Part shown: positions 35,282 to 42,934 of the stretch, in pieces
Position numbering within the stretch: the stretch's first letter is position 1
How the letters are laid out: each line of letters opens with the position of its first letter
Assembly: GCF_040545875.1 (NCBI RefSeq)
Contig: NZ_JBEPMR010000012.1
From: Faecalicatena_A orotica
Lineage (GTDB): Bacteria > Bacillota > Clostridia > Lachnospirales > Lachnospiraceae
Length of the DNA stretch: 64,000 nt
Strand: one strand, 5' to 3'
Program-made: the position numbers and the translations under genes
Notes under the pieces: generated by a model
The model's input: only the letters and a program-made list of their open reading frames with translations
What the model was told of the DNA's origin: nothing
Database searches by the model: none

Positions 35282-36607
35282 TTAAGCTTCTGTGGAAACT
35301 CCTGGTTCTGATTCCATATTTTCACCATCGAATTCTTCATCATCGGATTCTGTCTTCTCAGGCAGATAGACGTGTACACTTTCAACACGGTTCTTATCCA
35401 GCGTTTCTACAACGAGCCGTATACCATGTTCACTTGTAACTTCGTCACCAACTTCAGGAAGACGGTCAAGATGTTCGATAATAAATCCGCCGAGGGAATC
35501 ATAATCCTCAGACTCCAGTTCTAAGTCAAGACGGTCGTTTACATCGTCCAGGCTCATGGAGCCTTCAATAATATATTCATATTCATTTAACTGCTTTACA
35601 AATTCTTCCTCGTTCTCGTCATATTCGTCGTGAATCTCGCCCACGATCTCTTCCAGAATATCTTCCAGTGTGATCAGGCCGGCTGTCTCACCGTACTCGT
35701 CCAGAACGATTGCAATATTGAAGGAAGCATCCCTCATCTCCACAAGGAGCTCGGAAATGTTCTTATATTCATAGGTAAAATAGGCTTCCCTGAGAATGTC
35801 ACGTACACAGAAATGCTCCTTATTATCGAACAGAAGCAGGTCCTTCATGTTAATGGTACCGATGACATTATCTGTTGTATCTTCGTAAACAGGAAGACGC
35901 GTAAACTTGTCCTCCTTGAAAATGTCGATCAGCTCTTTATAAGTGCTGTTCACATCTGCGAATGTCACATGCACACGGGGCACCATGACATCCTTTGCGC
36001 GTGCATCGCCTAAGTCGAACACGTTGTAGATCATTTCTTTTTCTTCCGATTCGATGATACCGTCCTCGTGGCTTACATCCACAATCGTCCGGAGCTCATC
36101 CTCCGTCATTGCGTTATTCTTTGCATTGGGGTCAATGCGGAATAAAAACAGGATACCACGGGAGAATAGATTAATAATAAATATAAAAGGCGTCATAATG
36201 GTCATAAATGGCCGTATCACGCGTATATAAGATAGAGAAAGCTTATCTGAATGCAGCGTCGCTATACTCTTCGGGGTAATCTCTCCAAATACAAGGATTG
36301 CAACTGTAAGTGCTGCAGTTGCGATACTCACCATATATCCGCCGAAGCTGTATGCCAGCGTAGCGGCCAGTGAAGACGCGGAAATATTGACAATGTTGTT
36401 GCCGATCAGGATGGCGCTCAGCATCTTACGGGAATGATTCTCCGTAACATCTAAAACAACCTTTGCACGCTTGTTGCCGTCCTCCGCAAGAGAACGCATT
36501 CGTATCTTGCTTACGGTAGTCAGCGCTGTCTCCGCTGATGAAAAAAATGCAGACAGTAGTAATAATACGATTAATATAACAAATTGTATGGCATCACTCG
36601 AGTCCAA
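35282..36607 (-). CDS. CNNM/CorC-family CBS-domain membrane protein
   Basis: 441 residues, starting at a TTG (36607) with AAGGAG upstream; the next ATG would remove the first membrane helix. A DUF21 membrane domain with 3-4 helices (residues 1 to about 150, containing SAFFSSAETALTT and FGEITPKS) is followed by a CBS pair (about 200-330, ARAKDVMVPRVHV and YGETAGLITLEDILEEIVGEI). A CorC/HlyC transporter-associated domain and an acidic tail close the protein. The family includes Mg2+ exporters such as B. subtilis MpfA. It is divergent from the murB operon. Confidence 0.9.
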   Translation of the reverse strand: MDSSDAIQFVILIVLLLLSAFFSSAETALTTVSKIRMRSLAEDGNKRAKVVLDVTENHSRKMLSAILIGNNIVNISASSLAATLAYSFGGYMVSIATAALTVAILVFGEITPKSIATLHSDKLSLSYIRVIRPFMTIMTPFIFIINLFSRGILFLFRIDPNAKNNAMTEDELRTIVDVSHEDGIIESEEKEMIYNVFDLGDARAKDVMVPRVHVTFADVNSTYKELIDIFKEDKFTRLPVYEDTTDNVIGTINMKDLLLFDNKEHFCVRDILREAYFTYEYKNISELLVEMRDASFNIAIVLDEYGETAGLITLEDILEEIVGEIHDEYDENEEEFVKQLNEYEYIIEGSMSLDDVNDRLDLELESEDYDSLGGFIIEHLDRLPEVGDEVTSEHGIRLVVETLDKNRVESVHVYLPEKTESDDEEFDGENMESEPGVSTEA

Positions 36608-36668
36608 TTATCTGTTCACTCCTTTATTTCTTTAATTGCTCTGTTGCCAAAAGCATGTACACGAAATT

Positions 36669-36697
36669 AATATACATCATTTAGGAAGATTTTGCAA
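36669..36697 (-). promoter_or_regulatory. Promoter of the CNNM/CorC gene
   Basis: On the minus strand TTGCAA (36697-36692), 17 bp, TATATT (36674-36669), upstream of the TTG start at 36607. Confidence 0.6.
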
Positions 36698-36772
36698 GCA
36701 TTAGGCGCTTTATCATGGCTGGCCGGGGCGAAAAATGGAATGTCAGGTGAAACTCTTTTCTTAGGTCACAGG

Positions 36773-36801
36773 TTGAAATACGGTAAGGTTTGTTGTATGA
36801 T
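36773..36801 (+). promoter_or_regulatory. Promoter of the murB-rapZ-whiA-crh operon
   Basis: TTGAAA (36773-36778), 17 bp, TATGAT (36796-36801), about 65 bp upstream of murB. Confidence 0.65.
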
Positions 36802-36867
36802 TTGGGTAAAGAAGCGCGGCATAGCTGCAATACAAAGTTTAGGAAATTAGAGAATTGGAGAACATTT

Positions 36868-37773
36868 ATGGTTTTATATGAAAAGTTATGTGACTTACTT
36901 GGAGCAGAACAGGTTCTGAAAGATGAGCCTATGAGCAGGCATACTACATTCCGTGTCGGGGGCCCTTCGGATTATTTTGTGGTTCCCCGCAGTACAGGGG
37001 AGATAAGGGACACGATAGCAATCTGCAGACAGGAGGGGGTTCCTTATTATATCTTAGGAAATGGAAGTAACCTTCTGGTGGGAGACAAAGGATACAGGGG
37101 GGTGGTGATCCAGATCTATAAGAATCTGAATCAGATACGGACAGAGGGAAATCTGATTTATGCACAGGCGGGTGCGCTGCTTTCGAAGGTTGCGGCAGAG
37201 GCGTTGGAACACAGCCTGAAAGGCCTGGAATTCGCATCCGGTATCCCGGGGACACTCGGGGGAGCCATAATGATGAATGCGGGTGCCTATGGCGGCGAGA
37301 TGAAACAGGTGATTGAACGTGCAGTGGTCCTGACTCAGGATGGGGAGATTAAGACCCTGTCACTGGAAGAACTGGAACTGGGTTACAGGACCAGTATTAT
37401 TGCCCGGGAAAACTATGTAGTTCTGGAGGCCGTAATCCGTCTTGAAAAAGGAGAGGCAGAGGAAATCCGTTCATATATGGAAGAATTGAAAAACAAGCGT
37501 GTAACGAAACAGCCACTGGAATACCCTAGTGCGGGCAGTACATTCAAGCGTCCCGAGGGCTTTTTTGCAGGGAAGCTGATTGAGGATGCAGGCTTAAGGG
37601 GATTTCAGGTAGGAAATGCACAGGTTTCGGAAAAACACTGTGGCTTTGTGATCAACAAAGGCGGTGCGACTGCGGCCGAGATTGTTTCTCTGATGGAACA
37701 GGTTGCAGACAAGGTGGAAGCAAACGCGGGAGTCAGGCTGGAACCGGAAGTGAAGAGGATAGGAGAATTCTAA
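36868..37773 (+). CDS. murB: UDP-N-acetylenolpyruvoylglucosamine reductase
   Basis: 301 residues from the ATG at 36868 (TTGGAGAACATTT upstream). FAD-binding motifs YILGNGSNLLVGD and FASGIPGTLGGAIMMNAGAYGGE, the catalytic Ser in SAGSTFKRP, and a C-terminal Glu in LEPEVKRIG are those of type IIb MurB, which lacks the extra Tyr loop. It catalyses the NADPH-dependent step to UDP-MurNAc in peptidoglycan synthesis. It is separated from rapZ by 1 nt. Confidence 0.95.
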   Translation: MVLYEKLCDLLGAEQVLKDEPMSRHTTFRVGGPSDYFVVPRSTGEIRDTIAICRQEGVPYYILGNGSNLLVGDKGYRGVVIQIYKNLNQIRTEGNLIYAQAGALLSKVAAEALEHSLKGLEFASGIPGTLGGAIMMNAGAYGGEMKQVIERAVVLTQDGEIKTLSLEELELGYRTSIIARENYVVLEAVIRLEKGEAEEIRSYMEELKNKRVTKQPLEYPSAGSTFKRPEGFFAGKLIEDAGLRGFQVGNAQVSEKHCGFVINKGGATAAEIVSLMEQVADKVEANAGVRLEPEVKRIGEF

Positions 37774-37774
37774 G

Positions 37775-38653
37775 ATGAGATTTGTAGTAGTTACGGGGAT
37801 GTCGGGGGCTGGAAAATCAACTGCCTTGAAGATGCTGGAGGATATGGGATATTTCTGCGTGGATAACCTGCCCATTTTGCTTATGCCGAAGTTTGCAGAG
37901 ATGCTTTCAACCCCGGATACGGAGATCGAAAATGTCGCTCTGGGAATTGACATCCGGGGCGGTCAGGCATTTAGAGGACTGGAAGAGAACTTAGCTCTGA
38001 TTGACAAGATGGGGATACACTATGAGATTCTCTTTCTGGATGCCGGAGATGACGTTCTCGTGAAGAGATATAAAGAAACGAGGCGCCAGCATCCCCTGGG
38101 AGGGGAAGGTCATATTGACCGCGGGATTGCAAAAGAGAGAGAGAAGATTGCGTTCTTAAAAATGCAGGCCACGTATATACTTGATACAAGTAAGATGCTG
38201 ACAAGGGAGCTGAGGCTGGAGCTTGAGAAAATCTTCGTAGAGGGGAAGGATTTCAAGAACCTGTACATTACAGTTATGTCGTTTGGATTTAAATATGGAA
38301 TACCTCAGGATGCAGATCTTGTATTTGACGTCCGTTTTCTCCCGAATCCCTACTATATAGAAGATTTAAAGCCGAAGACGGGAAATGATCCGGAAGTCAG
38401 GGATTATGTCATGGATAATGACAAAGCGAGGGAATTCCTTGCAAAGCTTACAGACATGATGGATTTCCTCATTCCCAATTATATACTGGAGGGGAAGAAC
38501 CAGCTGGTCATCGCTGTCGGATGCACTGGTGGGAAGCACCGGTCAGTCACGCTTGCGAATGCCCTGCACCAGTTTCTGGAACCGAAGGACAGTTATGGAG
38601 TGCGTATTGAACACCGGGATATCGGGAAAGATGCAATCACAAAGGCAAAATAA
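37775..38653 (+). CDS. rapZ: RNase adapter/nucleotide-binding protein RapZ (YvcJ)
   Basis: 292 residues. Walker A GMSGAGKS (residues 8-15), VDNLP, VDIRGGQAF and the C-terminal domain motif VAVGCTGGKHRSV (IAVGCTGG in this protein) are present. In E. coli RapZ guides RNase E to the GlmZ small RNA; in Firmicutes YvcJ is a GTPase/ATPase linked to competence and cell envelope. Here it is followed after 14 bp by whiA, with no glmR (yvcK) gene between them. Confidence 0.93.
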   Translation: MRFVVVTGMSGAGKSTALKMLEDMGYFCVDNLPILLMPKFAEMLSTPDTEIENVALGIDIRGGQAFRGLEENLALIDKMGIHYEILFLDAGDDVLVKRYKETRRQHPLGGEGHIDRGIAKEREKIAFLKMQATYILDTSKMLTRELRLELEKIFVEGKDFKNLYITVMSFGFKYGIPQDADLVFDVRFLPNPYYIEDLKPKTGNDPEVRDYVMDNDKAREFLAKLTDMMDFLIPNYILEGKNQLVIAVGCTGGKHRSVTLANALHQFLEPKDSYGVRIEHRDIGKDAITKAK

Positions 38654-38667
38654 TACAGGAGAGCATT

Positions 38668-39630
38668 ATGTCATTTTCAGGGAATGTAAGGGAAGAACTA
38701 TCGAAACAGTGGAGTACTGCAAGGCACTGCCAGATCGCTGAATTAGCCGCGTTGATCAGCATGTGCGGGTCGATTGTCATCAATAGCTGCGGCCGCTACA
38801 GTGTAAAAATTCATTCGGAAAATCTTGCTGTTGCAAGAAAGTGCTTTACATTAATCGAAAAAACATTTAATATAGAAGCTGATATCTCTATCCGCAGGAA
38901 TATTCCGAAGCAAAGTGTTTCCTATGCTGTCGTAGTCAGACGGCATAATGACGCCCTTCGTATCCTTCAGGCAACGAAGCTGATAGACGAACATCAGGCA
39001 GGATTTGAAGAGGTTCATATAGTGAATCCGCTTGTAGTCCAGCAGACCTGCTGCCGGCGTTCTTTTATCAGAGGGGTATTTTTAGCGGCAGGTTCAATGA
39101 GTGACCCCAACAAGTCATATCATTTCGAAATTGTCTGTGCGTCACCGGTAATGGCACGCCAGATACAAGAACTGATTTGCGGATTTTCGATGGATGCCAA
39201 GATTGTCCAGAGGAAGAGGTCCTATGTTGTATACCTAAAAGAAGGTTCCCAGATAGTGGATATCCTGAATATTATGGAGGCGCACATTTCATTAATGGAA
39301 CTGGAGAATGTCCGTATCTTAAAAGAAATGCGCAACACCGTAAATCGTAAAGTAAATTGTGAAACTGCCAACATTAACAAAACCGTATCTGCAGCAGTTA
39401 AGCAGGTAGAAGATATTACATATCTGAGAGATACAATAGGTTTTGAAAAATTGTCGGAAGGATTGGAAGAAATAGCGCTTGTCCGCCTTTCTCATCCTGA
39501 TGCGACACTGAAAGAGTTAGGAGAACTCTTATCACCGCCGGTCGGTAAGTCTGGAGTGAACCACAGGCTTCGCAAGTTAGGTGAGATGGCAGAAAAGGTT
39601 AGGCAAAACAAGGAGGATTATTATGATTGA
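38668..39630 (+). CDS. whiA: Sporulation/cell-division regulator WhiA
   Basis: 320 residues, the usual size. An N-terminal LAGLIDADG-like domain (RRSFIRGVFLAAGSMSDPNKSYHFEI) is joined to a C-terminal helix-turn-helix (LVRLSHPDATLKELGELLSPPVGKSGVNHRLRKL). GGAGAGCATT precedes the ATG. The gene for a Crh-type protein starts inside its last codons. Confidence 0.95.
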   Translation: MSFSGNVREELSKQWSTARHCQIAELAALISMCGSIVINSCGRYSVKIHSENLAVARKCFTLIEKTFNIEADISIRRNIPKQSVSYAVVVRRHNDALRILQATKLIDEHQAGFEEVHIVNPLVVQQTCCRRSFIRGVFLAAGSMSDPNKSYHFEIVCASPVMARQIQELICGFSMDAKIVQRKRSYVVYLKEGSQIVDILNIMEAHISLMELENVRILKEMRNTVNRKVNCETANINKTVSAAVKQVEDITYLRDTIGFEKLSEGLEEIALVRLSHPDATLKELGELLSPPVGKSGVNHRLRKLGEMAEKVRQNKEDYYD

Positions 39631-39883
39631 AACACCGGTTGTTGTTAAGCAGGAACAGGGTCTTGACGGTAGACCTATTGCTTTGTTGGTACAGGAGGCA
39701 AGCCAGTATGCAAGCAAAGTATATATCCATATTGACGAAAAACAGATAAATGCAAAAAGTATTATGGGAATGATGAGTCTGACACTCAAGGAAGGTGAGA
39801 CTTTCACAGTAGTAACAGAGGGCGAAGATGAAGTGAAGGCTGCAGAAGGAATTAAATCTTTTTTTTCAGAAGATTCGAAATAA
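39623..39883 (+). CDS. crh: Crh-like HPr paralogue lacking His15
   Basis: 86 residues from the ATG at 39623 (AGGAGGATT upstream), overlapping whiA by 8 nt. It has the HPr fold, but the phosphoryl-accepting motif GLHARP reads GLDGRP, so His15 is Asp15. The regulatory Ser46 (NAKSIMGMMSL) is retained. This is the pattern of B. subtilis Crh, which cannot carry phosphate in the PTS but is phosphorylated on Ser46 by HPr kinase. It also occupies the same position after whiA. It probably acts with CcpA in catabolite repression or controls methylglyoxal synthase. Confidence 0.88.
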   Translation: MIETPVVVKQEQGLDGRPIALLVQEASQYASKVYIHIDEKQINAKSIMGMMSLTLKEGETFTVVTEGEDEVKAAEGIKSFFSEDSK

Positions 39884-39916
39884 TCCGGCCAGGTTTATAA
39901 TATAATAAAGAACAAG

Positions 39917-39949
39917 AAAGAGGTTGTGCTTTTGTACAGCCTCTTTTAT
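39917..39949 (+). terminator. Terminator of the murB-rapZ-whiA-crh operon
   Basis: AAAGAGGTTGTGC (39917-39929) pairs with GTACAGCCTCTTT (39934-39946) through two G-T positions, followed by T. Confidence 0.75.
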
Positions 39950-40001
39950 AATGAGTACATGAAAATGAAGTTTAAGTGATATTAGACGGAGGAAGTAAGC
40001 T

Positions 40002-40958
40002 ATGAAGAAAATGCTTTTTATTTATAATCCGAACGCAGGGACCGGCCTGCTGAAGCCAAAGCTGTCAGAGGTGCTGGATATTTTCGTAAAGGGCGGCTAT
40101 GAAGTGACGGTTTATCCCACACAGCGGTATCACGATGCTCTGAGCAAGACGATTTCCTATACGGATGATTATGATATTGTCGTATGCAGCGGCGGGGACG
40201 GGACTCTGGATGAAGTTGTGACAGGAATGGCCCAAAGGGAGAAACAGGTTCCAATCGGCTACATACCAGCAGGAACGACGAATGACTTTGCCAACAGCCT
40301 CCATATCTCTAAAGACATGCTGGAAGCGGCTGACACAGCGGCAAATGGAGTCCCTTTTCCGTGTGATGTCGGAATCTTCAACGACGATTTCTTTGTCTAT
40401 ATTGCAGCTTTTGGCCTGTTTACAGACGTATCCTACGAGACAAAGCAGAGTATGAAAAACGTACTGGGACATCTGGCTTATGTGCTGGAAGGAACCAAAC
40501 GTATTTTCAACATCCCATCTTATCATATAAAAGTGACCCATGACGGGGAGACACTTGAGGATGATTTTGTATTCGGAATGGTGACCAATTCAAGATCGGT
40601 AGGAGGCTTCAAAGGAATCATCGGGAAAAATGTCGTATTCGATGACGGAGAATTCGAGGTGACACTGATTAAGACACCGAAGAATCCGATCGAGCTCAAC
40701 GAAATCATCGGATCTCTGGTGATTAAGCAGATTGACTCTGCACATATGTATTCCTTCCGTACAGGCAGCATCAAGTTTGAATCCGTGGAAGAAATCCCGT
40801 GGACGCTGGATGGTGAATTCGGAGGAGAGCATGATGAAGTCGTGATAAAAAACAGAAAGCAGGGGCTTAAGATTATGGTAGCTCCAAAGGCAATTGAAAG
40901 ATTGTCCGTAAAAGGCAGGATTGAAGCTGCAATCCAGGAGTTTCAGGGAGAAGAGTAA
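40002..40958 (+). CDS. YegS/DgkB-type lipid kinase
   Basis: 318 residues. The diacylglycerol kinase catalytic domain shows IYNPNAGTG, CSGGDGTLDEVV and IPAGTTNDFANSL. The C-terminal half has the beta-sandwich region including DDGEFEVTLIKTP and WTLDGEFGG. It phosphorylates diacylglycerol or a related lipid using ATP, recycling lipid from lipoteichoic acid synthesis in Firmicutes. CGGAGGAAGTAAGCT precedes the ATG. Confidence 0.9.
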   Translation: MKKMLFIYNPNAGTGLLKPKLSEVLDIFVKGGYEVTVYPTQRYHDALSKTISYTDDYDIVVCSGGDGTLDEVVTGMAQREKQVPIGYIPAGTTNDFANSLHISKDMLEAADTAANGVPFPCDVGIFNDDFFVYIAAFGLFTDVSYETKQSMKNVLGHLAYVLEGTKRIFNIPSYHIKVTHDGETLEDDFVFGMVTNSRSVGGFKGIIGKNVVFDDGEFEVTLIKTPKNPIELNEIIGSLVIKQIDSAHMYSFRTGSIKFESVEEIPWTLDGEFGGEHDEVVIKNRKQGLKIMVAPKAIERLSVKGRIEAAIQEFQGEE

Positions 40959-41076
40959 TATGATTTCACAGAAGTTATAATACAAAAAAGGCTGTGGTGA
41001 GAGCCGTGTGGGTGTAATCTGCAGCCTTCGTAAAATGTTATCAAAAAAAGTTGTGAAAAAAAGTTGAAAAAAGTAC

Positions 41077-41105
41077 TTGCATTATTAAAAAAGGTATAGT
41101 ATAAT
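41077..41105 (+). promoter_or_regulatory. Near-consensus promoter of tRNA-Glu
   Basis: TTGCAT (41077-41082), 17 bp, TATAAT (41100-41105), ending 31 bp before the tRNA. Confidence 0.8.
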
Positions 41106-41136
41106 AAAATTCGCTTGTGAGAGCGAAATAAAACAT

Positions 41137-41208
41137 GGCTCCATGGTCAAGCGGTTAAGACGCTAGCCTCTCACGCTGGAATCAGGGGTTCGATTCCCCT
41201 TGGAGTCA
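41137..41208 (+). tRNA. tRNA-Glu (anticodon CTC)
   Basis: The acceptor GGCTCCA (41137-41143) pairs with TGGAGTC (41201-41207). The D-arm region is GGTCAAGCGGTTAAGAC. The anticodon stem CTAGC/GCTGG encloses loop CTCTCAC with anticodon CTC. The T-arm is GGGGTTCGATTCCCC. CCA is not encoded. It stands alone with its own promoter and terminator. Confidence 0.93.
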
Positions 41209-41214
41209 CTACGA

Positions 41215-41251
41215 AAAATTATCCATAGAATATTCTATGGATAATTTTTTT
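41215..41251 (+). terminator. Terminator of tRNA-Glu
   Basis: AAAATTATCCATAGAA (41215-41230) and TTCTATGGATAATTTT (41233-41248) are perfect complements with a 2-nt loop, followed by more T. Confidence 0.85.
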
Positions 41252-41411
41252 GTCTGAATCCTTATATATCAAGGGGAAGAGGAGAAAGTATCTCTAACAT
41301 CCCTATTCTGATAATCTTTTATACGTCTTAAAATCTCTCTAAACAGTAATCTTCTTGTTCTAACCCGAAAGACTTGATTAAATTTGTCCACTTTCATTAT
41401 AGTCATGGTAA

Positions 41412-41450
41412 GACTATTTTTCAATAGTCGCAATGAGACTTTCTTATAAT
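41412..41450 (+). promoter_or_regulatory. Promoter/operator of the small XRE gene
   Basis: A perfect inverted repeat, GACTATT (41412-41418) and AATAGTC (41423-41429), overlaps the expected -35 region of the -10 box TATAAT (41445-41450). It is a likely autorepression site. The preceding 150 bp after the tRNA terminator hold no feature I can support. Confidence 0.5.
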
Positions 41451-41472
41451 AAAAAGATAAGGGGGGACTCTC

Positions 41473-41679
41473 ATGGTTTATGAAAATATCCGCAATTTGC
41501 GGGAAGACAGTGATAAAACTCAGATTGAATTAGCAGAATACCTCAATATAACGCAAACTACTTATTCAAAGTATGAATTAGGGAAAATAAATGTTCCGGT
41601 AGAAGTCTTTGCAAAATTAGCAGATTATTATCACGTATCTGTTGATTACTTACTCGGACGAACGAAAAATAAAAATTAA
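41473..41679 (+). CDS. Small XRE-family regulator (68 residues)
   Basis: The whole protein is one Cro/C1-type helix-turn-helix domain (NIRNLREDSDKTQIELAEYLNITQTTYSKYE, then VPVEVFAKLADYYHVSVDYLLGRT). GGGGGGACTCTC precedes the ATG. Such single-domain repressors usually control themselves and one neighbour. It sits between a tRNA gene and a toxin-antitoxin locus, a setting often seen at remnants of integrated elements, but no integrase or att repeat is visible. Confidence 0.88.
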   Translation: MVYENIRNLREDSDKTQIELAEYLNITQTTYSKYELGKINVPVEVFAKLADYYHVSVDYLLGRTKNKN

Positions 41680-41751
41680 TATATAGTGTCATCAAGGTTT
41701 GATTACACCTGCCCGGACAATGTGAGAAACGCTTAGGCAGTTCGTTTATTG

Positions 41752-41779
41752 TTGACAATTTTGTATACTTTGCTATAAT
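41752..41779 (+). promoter_or_regulatory. Near-consensus promoter of the antitoxin RNA
   Basis: TTGACA (41752-41757), 16 bp, TGC-TATAAT (41774-41779), including the extended -10 TG. It is among the best promoters in the window yet has no protein gene after it. Confidence 0.8.
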
Positions 41780-41785
41780 ATACTT

Positions 41786-41881
41786 AACAAGAGAACCGTT
41801 GGTCAGCGTACACCTGACCGCCGGAAAATAAGTGTTATAAAGATAGCGCCTTACTTTACCAGAGCAGGGGCGCTATTTTTT
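41786..41881 (+). ncRNA. Putative type I antitoxin RNA, convergent to the toxin gene
   Basis: The start is inferred from the promoter at 41752-41779. The RNA has a 5' hairpin (GGTCAG 41801-41806, CTGACC 41814-41819) and an intrinsic terminator (ATAGCGCC 41843-41850, GGCGCTAT 41869-41876, then T to 41881). It has no good open frame. Its 3' end overlaps the last codons of the small hydrophobic peptide gene on the opposite strand, the geometry of TxpA/RatA-like systems. It may pair with the toxin mRNA 3' end and direct its decay (inference). Confidence 0.6.
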
Positions 41882-41962
41882 GCGTTTTGTAAGCATTACA
41901 ACAAGAGTAATAACAGCGCAAAGCATAATCACAAATGTGAATAGTTCATCATATGTAACCAT
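41873..41962 (-). CDS. 29-residue hydrophobic peptide, holin-like type I toxin
   Basis: The ATG at 41962 has AAAGGAGGC 8 nt upstream, an excellent site. The peptide starts MVTYDELFTF, has a single hydrophobic helix rich in Val, Ile, Met and Leu, and ends in a basic KRKK tail. This is the design of the small putative holin-like toxins of Firmicutes. The stop codon lies within the terminator of the convergent RNA. It is too short for ordinary gene calling. Its promoter is less clear: TTGACA on the minus strand at 42040-42035 has no good -10 at standard spacing. Confidence 0.7.
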   Translation of the reverse strand: MVTYDELFTFVIMLCAVITLVVMLTKRKK

Positions 41963-42065
41963 CAGCACCAGCCTCCTTTCATTCGTCCGGCGGCTGACAT
42001 AACGCCCCAACGGTTCCCTGGGTAAATATGTTATTGTCAAGGTGTCGCTCTGTAGTAGTTATTAT

Positions 42066-42650
42066 TTATTCTTTATAATAACTAATTATCATATCCAGAA
42101 TCCTCTGTGACCGTTCGGAAAGTGTATAGCTCCCTTCATGAAGGCACCAGTCATAAATCAGTCCCCTTGAAACTCCAAGGATATCCTCTGTAATCGCAGT
42201 AGAATCACCGTGAAGGGTTCCTGTCTCTGTTTCTGCTTCAACGGCATGCAGGATGGTCTGATAGAAAAAGCGGTCAGGGTTCAGGATATACTTTTCATTG
42301 CTGGAAAGCTGATGCTTGAAGTATTGGAGCGCTGCCATCGCACCCATATTTTCCATTGAATGGGCCTGCTCCATTATGAGGAACCGGATTGCTTCAAGCG
42401 GTTCATCGGGGTGTCCCTGGTTCCAGGCTTCTTCAGACTGCTGGTCAAAGAGCCGGTAACCCTCATCCAGAATGTTATCCTTGCTCTGAAAATGATGATA
42501 GAAAGCACCTACAGATACCTCTGCCTCATTACAGATATCCTGAACTGTTATACTCTCGTATGACTTCTGTGCGAATAAAGACAAGGCGCAGGAAAAGATT
42601 TTCTGTTTGGTTGCCAGAGCCTGTTTCTGACGGTTTGTCTGTGGTTTCAT
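42066..42650 (-). CDS. TetR-family transcriptional regulator
   Basis: 194 residues from the ATG at 42650 (AAGGGGGAATATT upstream). The N-terminal TetR helix-turn-helix is clear (ATKQKIFSCALSLFAQKSYESITVQDICNEAEVSVGAFYHHFQSKDNIL); the C-terminal ligand domain is variable as usual. It is divergent from an old-yellow-enzyme-type reductase, which it very probably represses in the absence of that enzyme's substrate or a related compound. Confidence 0.9.
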   Translation of the reverse strand: MKPQTNRQKQALATKQKIFSCALSLFAQKSYESITVQDICNEAEVSVGAFYHHFQSKDNILDEGYRLFDQQSEEAWNQGHPDEPLEAIRFLIMEQAHSMENMGAMAALQYFKHQLSSNEKYILNPDRFFYQTILHAVEAETETGTLHGDSTAITEDILGVSRGLIYDWCLHEGSYTLSERSQRILDMIISYYKE

Positions 42651-42680
42651 AATATTCCCCCTTATATACGGCAAAGCGGA

Positions 42681-42715
42681 CGTTACTGTGAACGCCCCGC
42701 AAGGGGGCGGTAACG
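42681..42715. repeat. GC-rich hairpin upstream of the TetR gene
   Basis: CGTTAC (42681-42686) pairs with GTAACG (42710-42715), and CGCCCC (42693-42698) with GGGGCG (42704-42709). The left arm includes GTTACTGTGAAC, resembling half of the dispersed repeat at 31502. Confidence 0.45.
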
Positions 42716-42806
42716 GGCGGACCTGCTTTATATACACTAGGATAACATGCAGATTCTGTTTTTGACAATACAGCAAATCAGAATTGGACATATTTCACAA
42801 AATAAA

Positions 42807-42819
42807 ATTCGCCGAATTG
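42807..42819. promoter_or_regulatory. Candidate TetR operator
   Basis: AATTCG-C-CGAATT (42807-42819) is a perfect palindrome in the TetR/reductase divergent region, ahead of a TTGTAT...TTATAG promoter-like pair. The central position suits control of the reductase. Confidence 0.45.
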
Positions 42820-42934
42820 TATTCTGTGTCAATGGATTTTATAGGGGAGAAGTGTTATTATTTTAACAGAACAATAAACGGATCAAAAATTGCTCGTAAA
42901 ACGGAGCAATCCAAGAGGATGGAAGGAGATGCCT

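Noticed and set aside
40988..41028. AAGGCTG/CAGCCTT pairing after the lipid kinase as a terminator
   Set aside because: The loop is 27 nt and no T-tract follows, so it is too weak to list as a terminator.
41137..41962. tRNA-Glu with nearby XRE and toxin genes as an integrated element with att site
   Set aside because: No integrase, no duplicated tRNA 3' end and no change of flanking gene content could be seen.
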